From Paenibacillus sp. MAHUQ-63 (GTDB taxonomy: Bacteria; Bacillota; Bacilli; Paenibacillales; NBRC-103111): DNA of 64,000 nt. A program made the position numbers and the translations under genes. The stretch is from assembly GCF_028765165.1 (NCBI RefSeq), contig NZ_JARADB010000001.1, positions 434,001 through 498,000 on the forward strand, read 5' to 3'. Below are positions 1 to 8,826 of this stretch, piece by piece. The stretch's first letter is position 1. Each line of letters starts with the position of its first letter. A model generated the notes under the pieces. That model was given only the letters and a program-made list of their open reading frames with translations. It made no database searches and was not told the DNA's origin.

Positions 1-661
1 CCTCCTGAACCGCCTGCCGAATCAATAGGTCGATCGTTTCCGCAACCTCCGGATACCGCCGTGCCTGTTCCATATTGAACAGCTGCTCGGCAATGATATC
101 CGGCTGGTCTGCGCGCAGCAGCTCCGTGAGCTGCGCATCCAGCGGATTGCGGAAGAAGCCGTTCCAGCAGCGTTTGCTGCTCGGCGCGAACTCGAATAAA
201 TGCGCGTATACCCAATCGAACCAAGCCCGTTCTCCCGGTATCATTCTCGGCTCGCGCTCCGGAGAGTGATGGATGACGCCCCCTGCGAATTGTTCCCCGA
301 ACCGCTGGTATTCTCTGGTGAACATCAACATCTCGTGCCAGATATCATCGATTTCGCTGCTGAACATCGGAGTCGATTTCAGGATGAGCGTCATCAGGAA
401 ATAGCGCTTCAGCTCGAACCATTTGCAAGCGAACTCATCGTCGGTCATGCGCGGATGCTCGGAACGGACCCGGTATTCGATTCTTTCCGCATAATCGGCC
501 GGAATCGAACGGTTCAGCTTGGCGACTATTCCCTCTAGCGGAATACCTTGAAGAAGCCCGGCACCTTGAGGCAGATCAGCGGCCCGGTAGACCGGTTTGC
601 TTGCCGCTTGCCGGCTCCGCTTTGGCTTTTTCGTTGATTTGCCGAATAAAAAACGAAACAT
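1..661 (-). CDS. GRDP-like (DUF1399-type) conserved protein, 3' end cut by window
   Basis: The frame is open from ATG at 661 to the left edge, giving 220 codons, so the C-terminus lies outside the window. An AGGAGG site sits 7 nt before the ATG. The N-terminus is short and basic (residues 8-20). Around residues 104-134 it has an IDDIWHEML segment followed by an IHHSP segment (W108, H109, H131, H132), which resembles the D-x2-WH ... IHH-P signature of plant and bacterial glycine-rich-domain-protein-like families. No signal peptide or membrane segment is visible. Its function is unknown and the family match is by eye only. It is divergent from the epimerase gene at 825. Confidence 0.7.
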   Translation of the reverse strand, partial: MFRFLFGKSTKKPKRSRQAASKPVYRAADLPQGAGLLQGIPLEGIVAKLNRSIPADYAERIEYRVRSEHPRMTDDEFACKWFELKRYFLMTLILKSTPMFSSEIDDIWHEMLMFTREYQRFGEQFAGGVIHHSPEREPRMIPGERAWFDWVYAHLFEFAPSSKRCWNGFFRNPLDAQLTELLRADQPDIIAEQLFNMEQARRYPEVAETIDLLIRQAVQE

Positions 662-681
662 AGGCATCCCTCCTTTTATCC

Positions 682-712
682 AATATACCATTTGTTTCCT
701 TAACTGTGTCAA
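682..712 (-). promoter_or_regulatory. candidate sigma-A promoter for the partial GRDP-like gene
   Basis: On the minus strand TTGACA (712-707) is followed by TATATT (687-682) with a long 19-nt spacer, about 20 nt before the gene's Shine-Dalgarno. The spacer length makes this only a fair match. Confidence 0.4.
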
Positions 713-824
713 TGCCAAAAATCCCGCTCCATACAGCGCATACCGCCCCTGCTTCACGCAAATGGAATATTCGCTGGGCATGCAAATTTTGCAAATGATA
801 TAATGCGTTTATGGAGGTGTTTCG

Positions 825-1715
825 ATGAAAATAGCAGTCACCGGCGGGAGCGGCTTTATCGGCAGACGCTTGATCGCCCATTTCCTGCGGCAGGGTCATG
901 AGGTTATGACGATCTCTCGCTCTTCAGCTACCGTCGTGCCTGGCGCACGCACGGTAACCTGGGAGCAGCTCCGCTCACCGGAAGCGTATACGGACGGTCT
1001 GGATGCCATCGTCAACCTGGCCGGAGAGTCCATCAACCAGCGATGGACCGCAGCCGCGAAGTCCCGCATTCTGGAATCGCGCCTGCAAGCCGCCCGCCAA
1101 GTAGCTCAGCTCGTAGAACGGATGGACAAGAAACCGCAGGTCGTCATCAACGCATCGGGCATGTCGGTCTACGGCACCTCGGAGACGGCGACCTTCGATG
1201 AGCGCAGCCCGCAGAACGAGACGGATTTCTTATCCCGCGTAGTCGTGAAGTGGGAGCAAGCGGCGGATCAAATTCGCGGACCGCGTATCGTGAAGGTTCG
1301 GGTCGGCTTAGTACTCGACGGCAAGGAAGGCGCCTTCCCCAAGATGGCTATGCCCTATAAGCTGGGCGTCGGAGGCCCGGTCGGCAGCGGCAGGCAATGG
1401 CTGTCGTGGATCCATATCGACGATATGGTGAGACTGATCGATTTCTGCCTACACGACGAGTCAATAAGCGGTCCCGTGAATGCAACCGCACCCAACCCCG
1501 TCACGAACAAACAATTCGGGGCTGCACTGGCCCGTGCGCTGCATAGGCCGAATCTTTTTCCGCTTCCCGCTTTTGTCATGAAGCTCGTCTTCGGAGAATT
1601 GTCCGTCCTGCTTCTGGAAGGGCAGAAGGTGCTGCCCCACGTGCTGCTTCAGCATGGCTTCTCCTTCTCGTATACGACCGTCGAAGCTGCGCTGGCGGAT
1701 ATAGTGAGCCCATAA
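825..1715 (+). CDS. TIGR01777-family NAD(P)-dependent epimerase/oxidoreductase
   Basis: A 296-residue extended short-chain dehydrogenase. The N-terminal dinucleotide-binding motif is TGGSGFIG (residues 6-13). Family blocks include VNLAGESI around residue 65, ASGMSVYG around 111, and a C-terminal DUF1731-like part with PLPAFVMKL. It is related to Bacillus YfhF and E. coli YfcH. The substrate is not known for the family. ATG follows a GGAGGTG site. A possible -10 TATAAT lies at 799-804. It appears monocistronic, ending in a terminator hairpin. Confidence 0.9.
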   Translation: MKIAVTGGSGFIGRRLIAHFLRQGHEVMTISRSSATVVPGARTVTWEQLRSPEAYTDGLDAIVNLAGESINQRWTAAAKSRILESRLQAARQVAQLVERMDKKPQVVINASGMSVYGTSETATFDERSPQNETDFLSRVVVKWEQAADQIRGPRIVKVRVGLVLDGKEGAFPKMAMPYKLGVGGPVGSGRQWLSWIHIDDMVRLIDFCLHDESISGPVNATAPNPVTNKQFGAALARALHRPNLFPLPAFVMKLVFGELSVLLLEGQKVLPHVLLQHGFSFSYTTVEAALADIVSP

Positions 1716-1760
1716 ACCCGGACTTCACGAGGGCTTCTCGTTGTGTTCGGGTTTCTTTTT
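1715..1760 (+). terminator. rho-independent terminator
   Basis: AACCCGGAC pairs with GTTCGGGTT around an inner ACGAG/CTCGT stem, followed by a T-rich run. It overlaps the epimerase stop codon. Confidence 0.8.
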
Positions 1761-1833
1761 CAAAAAACACTTCACAATCCATTTAAATTTGTGTACAATT
1801 AATTTGTTTGAAATATAAATAAGGGTGATGTTA

Positions 1834-2328
1834 ATGAGCATCTATCAATTTACAGCCCGGACCATCCGCGGCGACAATAAATCGTTATCCGACTATGAAG
1901 GCCAAGTGCTGCTTATCGTCAATACAGCGTCCAAATGCGGGTTCGCCCCTCAGTTCCACGGCCTTCAAGAGCTGCATGACACCTACCAAGACCAAGGCTT
2001 CAGCGTCCTAGGCTTCCCCTGCAGTCAATTCAAAGATCAGGAGCCTGGCGACGATGCCCAGGTCGAGCAGGTATGCCAGCTGAATTTCGGCGTCAGTTTC
2101 CCGTTATTTTCCAAGATAAATGTGAACGGCCCTGACGCTCATCCGCTTTACCGTTATTTGAAGAAGCAGGCTTCCGGCCTGTTCGGCTCCGCCATCAAAT
2201 GGAATTTCACGAAGTTTCTCGTCGACCGGAACGGCAAAGTGATCCGGCGCTTCTCCCCTACGACCACACCGCGCAGAATCGAGAGCGAAATCCGCAAGCT
2301 GCTGGCGAAATCGGCTGTGCACGCCTAA
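1834..2328 (+). CDS. glutathione peroxidase-family thiol peroxidase
   Basis: 164 residues, the usual length. The peroxidatic cysteine is C35 in NTASKCGF (a Cys, not a Sec, enzyme). The conserved Gpx blocks GFPCSQF (with a second Cys) and KWNFTKFLVDR supply the Trp/Asn of the catalytic tetrad. It is expected to reduce hydroperoxides using thioredoxin in the cytosol, as the Bacillus BsaA type does. GTG 1825 and ATG 1828 are also in frame, but the AAGGG site (1821-1825) is correctly spaced only for ATG 1834. A single-gene unit with its own terminator. Confidence 0.93.
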   Translation: MSIYQFTARTIRGDNKSLSDYEGQVLLIVNTASKCGFAPQFHGLQELHDTYQDQGFSVLGFPCSQFKDQEPGDDAQVEQVCQLNFGVSFPLFSKINVNGPDAHPLYRYLKKQASGLFGSAIKWNFTKFLVDRNGKVIRRFSPTTTPRRIESEIRKLLAKSAVHA

Positions 2329-2341
2329 ACAGGGCAAAACA

Positions 2342-2381
2342 AATAAACCGTCTGGGTCCATTACCCAAACGGTTTATTGTT
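2342..2381 (+). terminator. bidirectional terminator between convergent genes
   Basis: A long stem, AATAAACCGT pairing with ACGGTTTATT with an inner TGGGT/ACCCA, serves both the peroxidase (+) and the DUF1450 gene (-). Confidence 0.85.
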
Positions 2382-2601
2382 ATTTGACATATTTTTTTGC
2401 CTTTTCGATCGCTTCGTCTTCGGTTGCCCCTGTCACATAGCGGCCATTAATGAATATGAAAGCAAACCGGGAACAAGGTCCGCAATAGGACTTACACGCC
2501 ACCTTGACTTCAGCGTCCGGAGCTATGACTTTAATTTTGGAAAGTGCGCTTTTCACCTTCATGTGTTTGCATTTGTCACAAATGCGGATATCATTGCGCA
2601 T
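2380..2601 (-). CDS. DUF1450 family small cysteine-rich protein
   Basis: 73 residues. It has an N-terminal CDKC pair (C8, C11) and a central CKSYCGPC cluster followed by FINGRYVTG. This is the pattern of the DUF1450/YuzB family, thought to have a thioredoxin-like or 2Fe-2S ferredoxin-like fold. Cofactor and role are unproven. Its ATG overlaps the upstream HesB-like stop codon by one base (TAATG), so the two are translationally coupled. Confidence 0.82.
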   Translation of the reverse strand: MRNDIRICDKCKHMKVKSALSKIKVIAPDAEVKVACKSYCGPCSRFAFIFINGRYVTGATEDEAIEKAKKYVK

Positions 2602-2903
2602 TAGTGATCTCCGTGGTTCCCCTTGCTCGGGTTCGTGATCATGAAGCCTTCTTCCGGCGTGTAGAAATAGTCGATACGGATACCGTCCAGCAAAGGTTCA
2701 TTTCCGTCCAGCAGGACATCGATCCCTTTGTCCGTGCTTACAACGACATCGTTCTCGGATTTATCGTCAAGACCCAAACCATAGTGCGCATGATCGCCAT
2801 GTTTGTGAGTCACTTGGACGCGGACCAGAAGGCCTTTGTTTTCTTCTTTATCAAGCTCCAATTGAAGTACTTTTGCTGCATTGCGCGAAATTTTGACTTT
2901 CAT
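2601..2903 (-). CDS. HesB/IscA-like protein lacking all cysteines
   Basis: 100 residues starting at ATG 2903, which has AGGAG 9 nt upstream; a longer in-frame extension lacks a ribosome site. The fold pattern is A-type Fe-S carrier-like: MKVKISRNAAKVL start, G-L-V-R-V strand, a GLGLDD block and a C-terminal GF-I-NPS. There is not a single cysteine, so the three Fe-S ligands of IscA/SufA are absent. Instead there is a His-rich HKHGDHAHYG loop and a C-terminal NHGDH. It is coupled to the DUF1450 gene. A normal A-type carrier role is therefore unlikely; a metal-binding variant is an inference. Confidence 0.75.
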   Translation of the reverse strand: MKVKISRNAAKVLQLELDKEENKGLLVRVQVTHKHGDHAHYGLGLDDKSENDVVVSTDKGIDVLLDGNEPLLDGIRIDYFYTPEEGFMITNPSKGNHGDH

Positions 2904-3091
2904 ATGTACACATCTCCTGAAACTATAAATTTTATTTCTTATTGTAAAGAATCTAGGTCTCGAAATCAACCTTTGTGCATAGCGGGATTGAAAGCGATTG
3001 TAGGAACGCCGTTACGCCCTGCTATTGCTAATTAGCCGCACGAACTTTAAAATACATAGTAGTGAAATTATTTTCCCCTTATTATATGACG

Positions 3092-3123
3092 GTAACTTAC
3101 TTACTTCTTGGATAGTAATGTAC
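3092..3123 (+). promoter_or_regulatory. possible HxlR operator
   Basis: Interrupted repeats GTAACTTACTTACTT and AGTAATGTAC just before the HxlR-family gene form a TTACT...AGTAA inverted pair like sites bound by YodB/HypR-type regulators. Suggestive only. Confidence 0.28.
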
Positions 3124-3150
3124 AACACAATTGGAAAGGATGCGTGCCTG

Positions 3151-3510
3151 ATGTCAACTCTTGAAAATGAAAAAGTCGCTCCCCTCAGCAATTATGTACC
3201 CAAAGTGCCCAAAGTAATCGAATGCTCCATTGAACGAACGCTTGAGGTCATCGGCGGAAAATGGGCGTTTCTCGTACTTCGGGAACTGTTCTGCGGAACA
3301 AAGCGATTCGGCGAGCTGCAGCGTCAAGTGACAGGAATCAGCCCAAAATCCTTAACCGACATTCTGCGTCATCTGGAAGATCACGGCGTTCTGGAGCGTA
3401 CGGCTTATCCGACCGTTCCCGTTACCGTCGAGTATACCTTGACACCGAAAGGCCAGGATTTGCATCAAATATTAAAAGAAATGAAGCTATGGTCAGCAAA
3501 GTGGACATAA
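3151..3510 (+). CDS. HxlR-family winged-helix transcriptional regulator
   Basis: 119 residues from ATG 3151. The family signature is intact: C-x-IERTLEVIGGKW (C25), LRELFCG, RFGELQ, GISPKSLTDIL, VEYTLTPKG. In this family (YodB, HypR) a cysteine at the start of the first helix often senses electrophiles or oxidants, so C25 is a plausible redox switch (inference). An upstream in-frame extension to 3025 has no ribosome site. It precedes map by 31 nt and may be co-transcribed with it. Confidence 0.88.
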   Translation: MSTLENEKVAPLSNYVPKVPKVIECSIERTLEVIGGKWAFLVLRELFCGTKRFGELQRQVTGISPKSLTDILRHLEDHGVLERTAYPTVPVTVEYTLTPKGQDLHQILKEMKLWSAKWT

Positions 3511-3541
3511 TGAGGAATATCACCTGAGGAGTTGGACGTAC

Positions 3542-4288
3542 ATGATTACCATCAAGACAAAGGAACAAATTGAAAAAATGGGCGCAGCCGGGCGTATTCT
3601 GGCGGATTGCCACAAAGTGATTGCGACTATGATCCGTCCCGGCATCACGTCCTGGGAAATCGATCAGTTCGTCGAAGGATTTCTGGCGAAGCACGGCGCG
3701 ACACCGGAGCAGAAAGGCTATCACGGCTATCCGTATGCCACATGCGCATCGGTCAATGACGTCATCTGCCACGGTTTCCCGAAGAAGGAAGCGCTGAAGG
3801 ACGGCGATATCGTAACGATCGACATGGTCGTGCGCAAAGATGGCTGGCTGGCGGATTCCGCTTGGTCGTACGCGGTAGGCAGCATCTCGCCCATTGCGGA
3901 GAAATTGCTCCAAGTGACGAAGGAATCGCTGTACAAAGGCATTGAACAAGCCGTTCCCGGCAACCGCATCGGCGACGTGTCGCACGCCATTCAGGTATAT
4001 GCGGAGTCGCACGGTTTCTCCGTGGTCAGAGACTTCATCGGCCATGGCATCGGTTCCGAGATGCACGAAGAGCCGCAAGTCCCGCATTACGGACCTGCAG
4101 GCAAAGGGCCGCGCATCAAGGAAGGCATGGTCTTTACCATTGAACCGATGCTGAACGTAGGCAAATACCATTCCAAAGTCGATGCCGACGGTTGGACTGC
4201 AAGAACCTACGACGGCAGTCTGTCCGCTCAATATGAGCACACGATTGCGATTACGAGTCAAGGACCGGTTATTCTAACGGAACAATAA
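3542..4288 (+). CDS. map: type I methionine aminopeptidase
   Basis: 248 residues of the pita-bread fold. All five metal ligands are seen: D94, D105, H168 (in GHGIG), E201 (in TIEP) and E232 (in EHT), plus the substrate-side H77. It removes initiator methionine from nascent proteins in the cytosol. There is no N-terminal zinc-finger extension. GAGGAGTTGG precedes the ATG. It is not in the usual secY-adk-map-infA ribosomal context, so it is probably a second, accessory map paralogue. Confidence 0.95.
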   Translation: MITIKTKEQIEKMGAAGRILADCHKVIATMIRPGITSWEIDQFVEGFLAKHGATPEQKGYHGYPYATCASVNDVICHGFPKKEALKDGDIVTIDMVVRKDGWLADSAWSYAVGSISPIAEKLLQVTKESLYKGIEQAVPGNRIGDVSHAIQVYAESHGFSVVRDFIGHGIGSEMHEEPQVPHYGPAGKGPRIKEGMVFTIEPMLNVGKYHSKVDADGWTARTYDGSLSAQYEHTIAITSQGPVILTEQ

Positions 4289-4309
4289 CGCCGCCCCCGG
4301 AGGACATGC

Positions 4310-5422
4310 ATGATTTCTTTTTACAAGAAATATTGGAGAACTGCTTTTGACATTGCTCTTATTGTTCTAACGGTCTACTTATTCATGCTGCTGTTCAGCT
4401 ACTTGTACCGCATCGCGACGCCTATCTTCCTGGCTCTGATCATCTTCATGATGATCGAGCCGCTGGCTAGGTTTCTGAACCGCAAAGGGATGCGCAAGTC
4501 GATAGCGTCCGCGATCTCCACGCTGATCTTCGTCTTGATCATCCTCGGCGCGCTAGCGGGGGCAGCCGTTATTTTCACCAGCCAGATCATGAGTCTTGTC
4601 GATAAAATCGACGATTACCAAGCCGTCTTCAATGATCAAATCGTACATAGAATCAGCGAATTAAATGAACGGTTCCAAGCGCTTCCTCCTGAAGTCATTA
4701 TCAAAGCCAAGGAATATGCCGGACAATTCGCTGGCAAAGCCTCCAAATTTATCATCGGTTTCTTATCTGGACTCGTTACCTCATTGACTTCCTTTTCCAC
4801 TTTCATGTTCAACTTCATTGTCGGAATCATTTTGGCTTACTTCCTCAGTATAGAAATCGATGCCTGGAAACGGCTGGCCAGCGAGAAAACGCCCAATACG
4901 TTCAAGTCCGTGTTCTTCTTTCTCAAAGAAAATGTCGTCAAAGGCATTGTCTCCTATGTGAAAGCGCAGCTCAAGCTGATTACATTAACGTTCATCGTGG
5001 TGTTCGTCGCTCTGCTGCTGCTCGGCGTCAATAACGCGTTCTCGATCTCCCTGCTGTCGGCCATCTTCGATGTCCTGCCGCTGCTGGGCGTATCGACGCT
5101 GTTCATCCCGTGGATCGTCTACTTGTTCATCGTCGGCCAAACTGCACTGGCGATCTGGTTAAGCGCTCTTCTCCTCGTCGTCATCCTTGTCAGACAAATT
5201 ATGGAGCCCAAGATTACCGGGGAATCGCTTGGCGTTTCCGCTTTCACCACGCTGGCCTTCATGATCGTCTCCCTCTCGTTGTTCGGGGTTGCCGGCGTCA
5301 TTCTGTCTCCGGTTCTGATTATCTTGTTCAAGGCCCTTTATACGCAAGGCTATTTCCAGCGGTGGATCCGCAAGCCGGAAAACGAATATACGCCAGGAAG
5401 TTCGCCTTCCTCCGGCACTTAA
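4310..5422 (+). CDS. AI-2E (PerM/YhhQ-like) family transporter
   Basis: 370 residues, polytopic membrane protein with about eight hydrophobic segments: two or three near the N-terminus, a soluble stretch at residues 95-140, then a C-terminal set including LLSAIFDVLPLLG and PKITGESLG. These are hallmark blocks of the AI-2E family. Family members include autoinducer-2 exporters and Na+(Li+)/H+ antiporters, so the substrate cannot be assigned. It starts 21 nt after map with a GGAGG site, so it is likely co-transcribed with it. Confidence 0.88.
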   Translation: MISFYKKYWRTAFDIALIVLTVYLFMLLFSYLYRIATPIFLALIIFMMIEPLARFLNRKGMRKSIASAISTLIFVLIILGALAGAAVIFTSQIMSLVDKIDDYQAVFNDQIVHRISELNERFQALPPEVIIKAKEYAGQFAGKASKFIIGFLSGLVTSLTSFSTFMFNFIVGIILAYFLSIEIDAWKRLASEKTPNTFKSVFFFLKENVVKGIVSYVKAQLKLITLTFIVVFVALLLLGVNNAFSISLLSAIFDVLPLLGVSTLFIPWIVYLFIVGQTALAIWLSALLLVVILVRQIMEPKITGESLGVSAFTTLAFMIVSLSLFGVAGVILSPVLIILFKALYTQGYFQRWIRKPENEYTPGSSPSSGT

Positions 5423-5427
5423 GCTTC

Positions 5428-5470
5428 AAGAAGCTCCGATCCGCACCTTGTGGATTCGGAGCTTCTTCCT
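5428..5470 (+). terminator. bidirectional terminator
   Basis: AAGAAGCTCCGA pairs with TCGGAGCTTCTT between the convergent permease (+) and AraC (-) genes. Confidence 0.8.
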
Positions 5471-5472
5471 TG

Positions 5473-6258
5473 TTAGACGCGATACATGCTGCGGTATACC
5501 GAAGGAGGCATCCCGATCTTCTGTGTAAACACGCGGCTCAAATAAAAGCCGTTCTCATATCCGCATCTCGCCGCGATAGCGTCCAGCGTCAGCGTCGTGC
5601 CTTCCAACAGATGCCGCGCTCGCGTCAACCGCATCTCATTGACGAATTCCGATGGCGTCTGACCTGACGCTTTGCGGAATCTGCGGGTGAATTGAACCGG
5701 CGTAAGCCCGAGGGAGACAGCCAGCTCCAATAAGGAAAGACTGGCATAGGCATGATCCATCATGTATTTGCGTGCCGTATCCATGAGCGCGTCACTTTCG
5801 GTATCGGACTCGTCCTTGCGGATCTTCTCGATTTGGACCAGCCGGAGCAGATCGTTCACCATATGCTGCTTATGCAGCGTGCTCTCTTCGTCCCAACCGG
5901 ACAATTGTTTCAAATAATCATAATTCGAAATAAGCCGCTCTTTATTGTGGACCGTCACTTTGCCCCGCCAGCCCTCTTCTTCCTCCGCAGACCCAGGTTC
6001 CGATAGCCATAGGAATTGTACAAAATGAAACGACAGCGGCTCCAGCGTTCTCCTCTGGAAGCCCGCATGCGGCGGACACAGAACGATATCGCCGAACCCG
6101 GCTTCTCCCTTCTTATCGCCGATGCCATAGCAGAATCTTCCGTCCTCCACCGCAAATAAAGTCCAGCAGGGGTATTGGTCTTCGTCATACATAAACTGTT
6201 CTTTGCGGTGCCAATACACATGAGAAAGGAGCTTCACGGCCACATCGCGATAGGTCAT
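5473..6258 (-). CDS. AraC-family regulator, cassette 1
   Basis: 261 residues from ATG 6258, which has GAGGGG 7 nt upstream. The N-terminal half is cupin-like (LLSHVYW start, FGDIVLCPP). The C-terminal double helix-turn-helix spans about residues 160-260 (LLELAVSLGLTPVQFTRRF; CGYENGFYLSRVF). It is divergent from the FAD oxidoreductase at 6383, its likely target. It is clearly paralogous, in sequence and arrangement, to the AraC gene at 53016, which is also divergent from an FAD oxidoreductase. Confidence 0.9.
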   Translation of the reverse strand: MTYRDVAVKLLSHVYWHRKEQFMYDEDQYPCWTLFAVEDGRFCYGIGDKKGEAGFGDIVLCPPHAGFQRRTLEPLSFHFVQFLWLSEPGSAEEEEGWRGKVTVHNKERLISNYDYLKQLSGWDEESTLHKQHMVNDLLRLVQIEKIRKDESDTESDALMDTARKYMMDHAYASLSLLELAVSLGLTPVQFTRRFRKASGQTPSEFVNEMRLTRARHLLEGTTLTLDAIAARCGYENGFYLSRVFTQKIGMPPSVYRSMYRV

Positions 6259-6310
6259 GGAACGCCCCTCTTTCATTTTGAAATAAAGTATATGCTCATT
6301 GTAACTGACT

Positions 6311-6323
6311 GCATGTTCAAAGG
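6311..6323 (+). promoter_or_regulatory. motif shared by both AraC/FAD intergenic regions
   Basis: GCATGTTCAAAGG occurs here and, in the same orientation relative to the FAD gene, at 52849-52861 (minus strand). A possible AraC half-site, although in the second copy it overlaps the ribosome-binding site. Confidence 0.3.
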
Positions 6324-6382
6324 AAATAAAATCTTCTACAATGAAATCAAAGATATTCTAATAACCAGTGAGGTGCATGGTA

Positions 6383-8629
6383 ATGAAGCATGAAATTGTG
6401 ACATCCGATATCACCGTCATCGGCGGCGGCCTGGCAGGCGTATGTGCGGCAATCGCAGCTGCCCGTCTGGGTCAGACCGTTTCCCTCGTTCAGAACCGCC
6501 CTGTTCTTGGCGGCAATGCCTCCAGCGAAGTTCGCGTATGGGTATGCGGAGCTACTTCCCACGGGGTTCATCGCAATGCTCGTGAAACCGGTATAATGGG
6601 GGAACTGTTCGTAGAGAATCAATATCGCAATATCGATGGGAACCCGTACATTTGGGATCTCGTCGTACTGGAGAAAGTAAAAGCCGAGAAGAACATTACG
6701 CTATTCTTAAACACCGACGTGCACGAAGTCGAGGCTGACGGCGATGAGAACGCCCGGACGATCCGCTCCGTAACGGGCTGGATGATGGGCTCGGAGCGCC
6801 GGATTCGCTTCGACAGCCAAGTCTATCTGGACTGCACGGGCGACGGATTGGTCGGCTTCCTGGCCGGAGCCAAGTTCCGGCTCGGCCGCGAAGCGCAGGA
6901 AGAATTCAACGAGGAATGGGCTCCGCTCGTTCCGGATGATATTACGTTAGGCAGCACGCTTCTATTCTATACGAAAGATGTTGGCCGGCCGGTCAAATAT
7001 ATCCCGCCAAGCTTCGCCAAAGATATTACGCAGACGACGATTCCGATGCGCCGCGTCATTCGCAGCGGCGACAACGGTTGCTCATATTGGTGGATTGAAT
7101 GGGGCGGCGAGCTGGACACCGTTCATGAGAATGAACGCATCCGCGATGAACTGTCCTCGGTCATTTACGGAATTTGGGATTATATCAAAAACTCCGGCAA
7201 GTTCGACAGCGAGAACCTCACCCTCGAATGGATCGGCTCGATTCCAGGCAAGCGGGAATACCGCCGTTTCGTAGGGGACTACGTACTGAACCAGAACGAC
7301 GTCATCGCGCAGAAGCTGTTCGAAGACCGCGTCGCCTTCGGCGGCTGGTCCATTGACCTGCACCCGCCGCAAGGTATGTACGCCACCGAGAGCGGCTCCA
7401 AGCACATGCATATGGACGGCAGCTATCATATTCCGTTCCGCTCCCTCTATTCGTCCAATGTGACGAATATGCTCATGGCCGGGCGCAATATCAGCGCGTC
7501 CCACGTCGCCTTCGGCACGACGCGCGTCATGGCGACTTGCGCCGTCATCGGCGAAGCCGCGGGCACAGGCGCCGCGCTGTGCGCCGCGAAGGGCATCTCG
7601 CCGCGCGAGCTGCACGGCAGCCACTTGAGCGAGCTGCAGCAAACGCTGCTGCGGCAGGATGCGTCCGTGCTCGGCGTCAAGAACGGGGACGCAGCCGATC
7701 TTGCGCGCAGCGCATCGGTGAGCGCCTCCAGCACGCTCACGATGCTTGCGCTCGAGACGACGGGATCGGTCTTGCCGCTTAACGTGCATGCAGCGCTGCT
7801 CGTGCCCGTAGATCCGTCTCTGAACGGCGTTGAGCTGCTGCTCGATGCCGCGGAAGCTACGGAGCTTACGGTAGAGCTGTGGAGCACCGGCAAGCCGCAG
7901 AACTACGTGCCCCACACGATGATAGCGAGCGTTCAGGTGGCTGTGGCCGAGGGCAGCGCACAGTGGGTTCAAGCTCCTCTGAGCTGGGAGCCGAATGAAG
8001 CGCAGAACGCGTTCATCATCTTGCGGAGCAACCCGGCCCTGTCCGTGCATCTGTCATCGAAGCCGCAATCCGGCGTGCTCTCGTTCAAGAAGATCGATAA
8101 AGACACTTCCGCCGACTTCGGAGATATGCATCACCACCAGCCGGTCATTGACTGGAACGGCAAGGAGTTCGTTCGCAAGCCGCTATGCTTCCGCCTGCTC
8201 TCGCCTACCTACGCGTTCACGGCCGATAAAGTCTTGAATGGCTACAAACGCCCGTACGGCGGACCGAATATGTGGTCCTCCACAGCGATGGAAGCCGGTA
8301 AGCCGGAATGGCTGGAGCTCAATTGGCCGAAGGCTGTGCCGATTCGCAGCATACACCTTACGTTCAATGACGACGTGCATGAGGATCTCATCAACCTGCA
8401 CCACCATCGGACAGAGTTCGAGATTATTCCGGAGCTGGTGAAAGATTATAAGCTGCAAGCCTATGTCGGCGGGGAATGGAAAACCGTTGCCGAAGGCAGC
8501 GACAATCATACTCGCCATCATACGCATGTGCTGTCCAATACGGTTGAAACCGACCGTCTGCGCGTCCTGATCGAATCGACGAACGGTTCGCAGCGGGCAG
8601 AAGTTATGGAAATCCGCTGCTACAGCTAA
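6383..8629 (+). CDS. FAD-dependent oxidoreductase with C-terminal discoidin-like domain, paralogue 1
   Basis: 748 residues from ATG 6383 (GAGGTG 7 nt upstream). The N-terminal FAD_oxidored domain (about residues 5-430) has the dinucleotide motif GGGLAG, the block PVLGGNASSE, and later MLMAGRNISASHVAFGTTR. The last ~150 residues (LWMSS..WLELNW..LTFNDDV) look like a galactose-binding/discoidin beta-sandwich. There is no signal peptide, so it is cytosolic. Members often sit in carbohydrate-utilisation loci; the substrate is unknown. A close paralogue lies at 50578-52836. Own terminator follows. Confidence 0.9.
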   Translation: MKHEIVTSDITVIGGGLAGVCAAIAAARLGQTVSLVQNRPVLGGNASSEVRVWVCGATSHGVHRNARETGIMGELFVENQYRNIDGNPYIWDLVVLEKVKAEKNITLFLNTDVHEVEADGDENARTIRSVTGWMMGSERRIRFDSQVYLDCTGDGLVGFLAGAKFRLGREAQEEFNEEWAPLVPDDITLGSTLLFYTKDVGRPVKYIPPSFAKDITQTTIPMRRVIRSGDNGCSYWWIEWGGELDTVHENERIRDELSSVIYGIWDYIKNSGKFDSENLTLEWIGSIPGKREYRRFVGDYVLNQNDVIAQKLFEDRVAFGGWSIDLHPPQGMYATESGSKHMHMDGSYHIPFRSLYSSNVTNMLMAGRNISASHVAFGTTRVMATCAVIGEAAGTGAALCAAKGISPRELHGSHLSELQQTLLRQDASVLGVKNGDAADLARSASVSASSTLTMLALETTGSVLPLNVHAALLVPVDPSLNGVELLLDAAEATELTVELWSTGKPQNYVPHTMIASVQVAVAEGSAQWVQAPLSWEPNEAQNAFIILRSNPALSVHLSSKPQSGVLSFKKIDKDTSADFGDMHHHQPVIDWNGKEFVRKPLCFRLLSPTYAFTADKVLNGYKRPYGGPNMWSSTAMEAGKPEWLELNWPKAVPIRSIHLTFNDDVHEDLINLHHHRTEFEIIPELVKDYKLQAYVGGEWKTVAEGSDNHTRHHTHVLSNTVETDRLRVLIESTNGSQRAEVMEIRCYS

Positions 8630-8641
8630 CCAAAACCAAGC

Positions 8642-8681
8642 ACGCCAAACGGCAGAATTTGCAGCCGTTTGGCGTTTTTTG
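8642..8681 (+). terminator. rho-independent terminator
   Basis: ACGCCAAACGGC pairs with GCCGTTTGGCGT followed by six Ts. Confidence 0.9.
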
Positions 8682-8826
8682 GGTTGACGGCTTAGCGGGA
8701 TTCCCGACAATATTTTGCGATAAATAGGTCTTCGATACTCTTGCGCAACCTTACATGGTGTGTTATATTAAAAGTGCGACAAATCAAGGTTTCCTCTTCA
8801 AAAAGTTGACATAGGAGTGATGAAAA

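Noticed and set aside
7082..8050. 322-codon minus-strand frame inside FAD paralogue 1
   Set aside because: Arg/His-rich antisense shadow of a conserved GC-rich gene.
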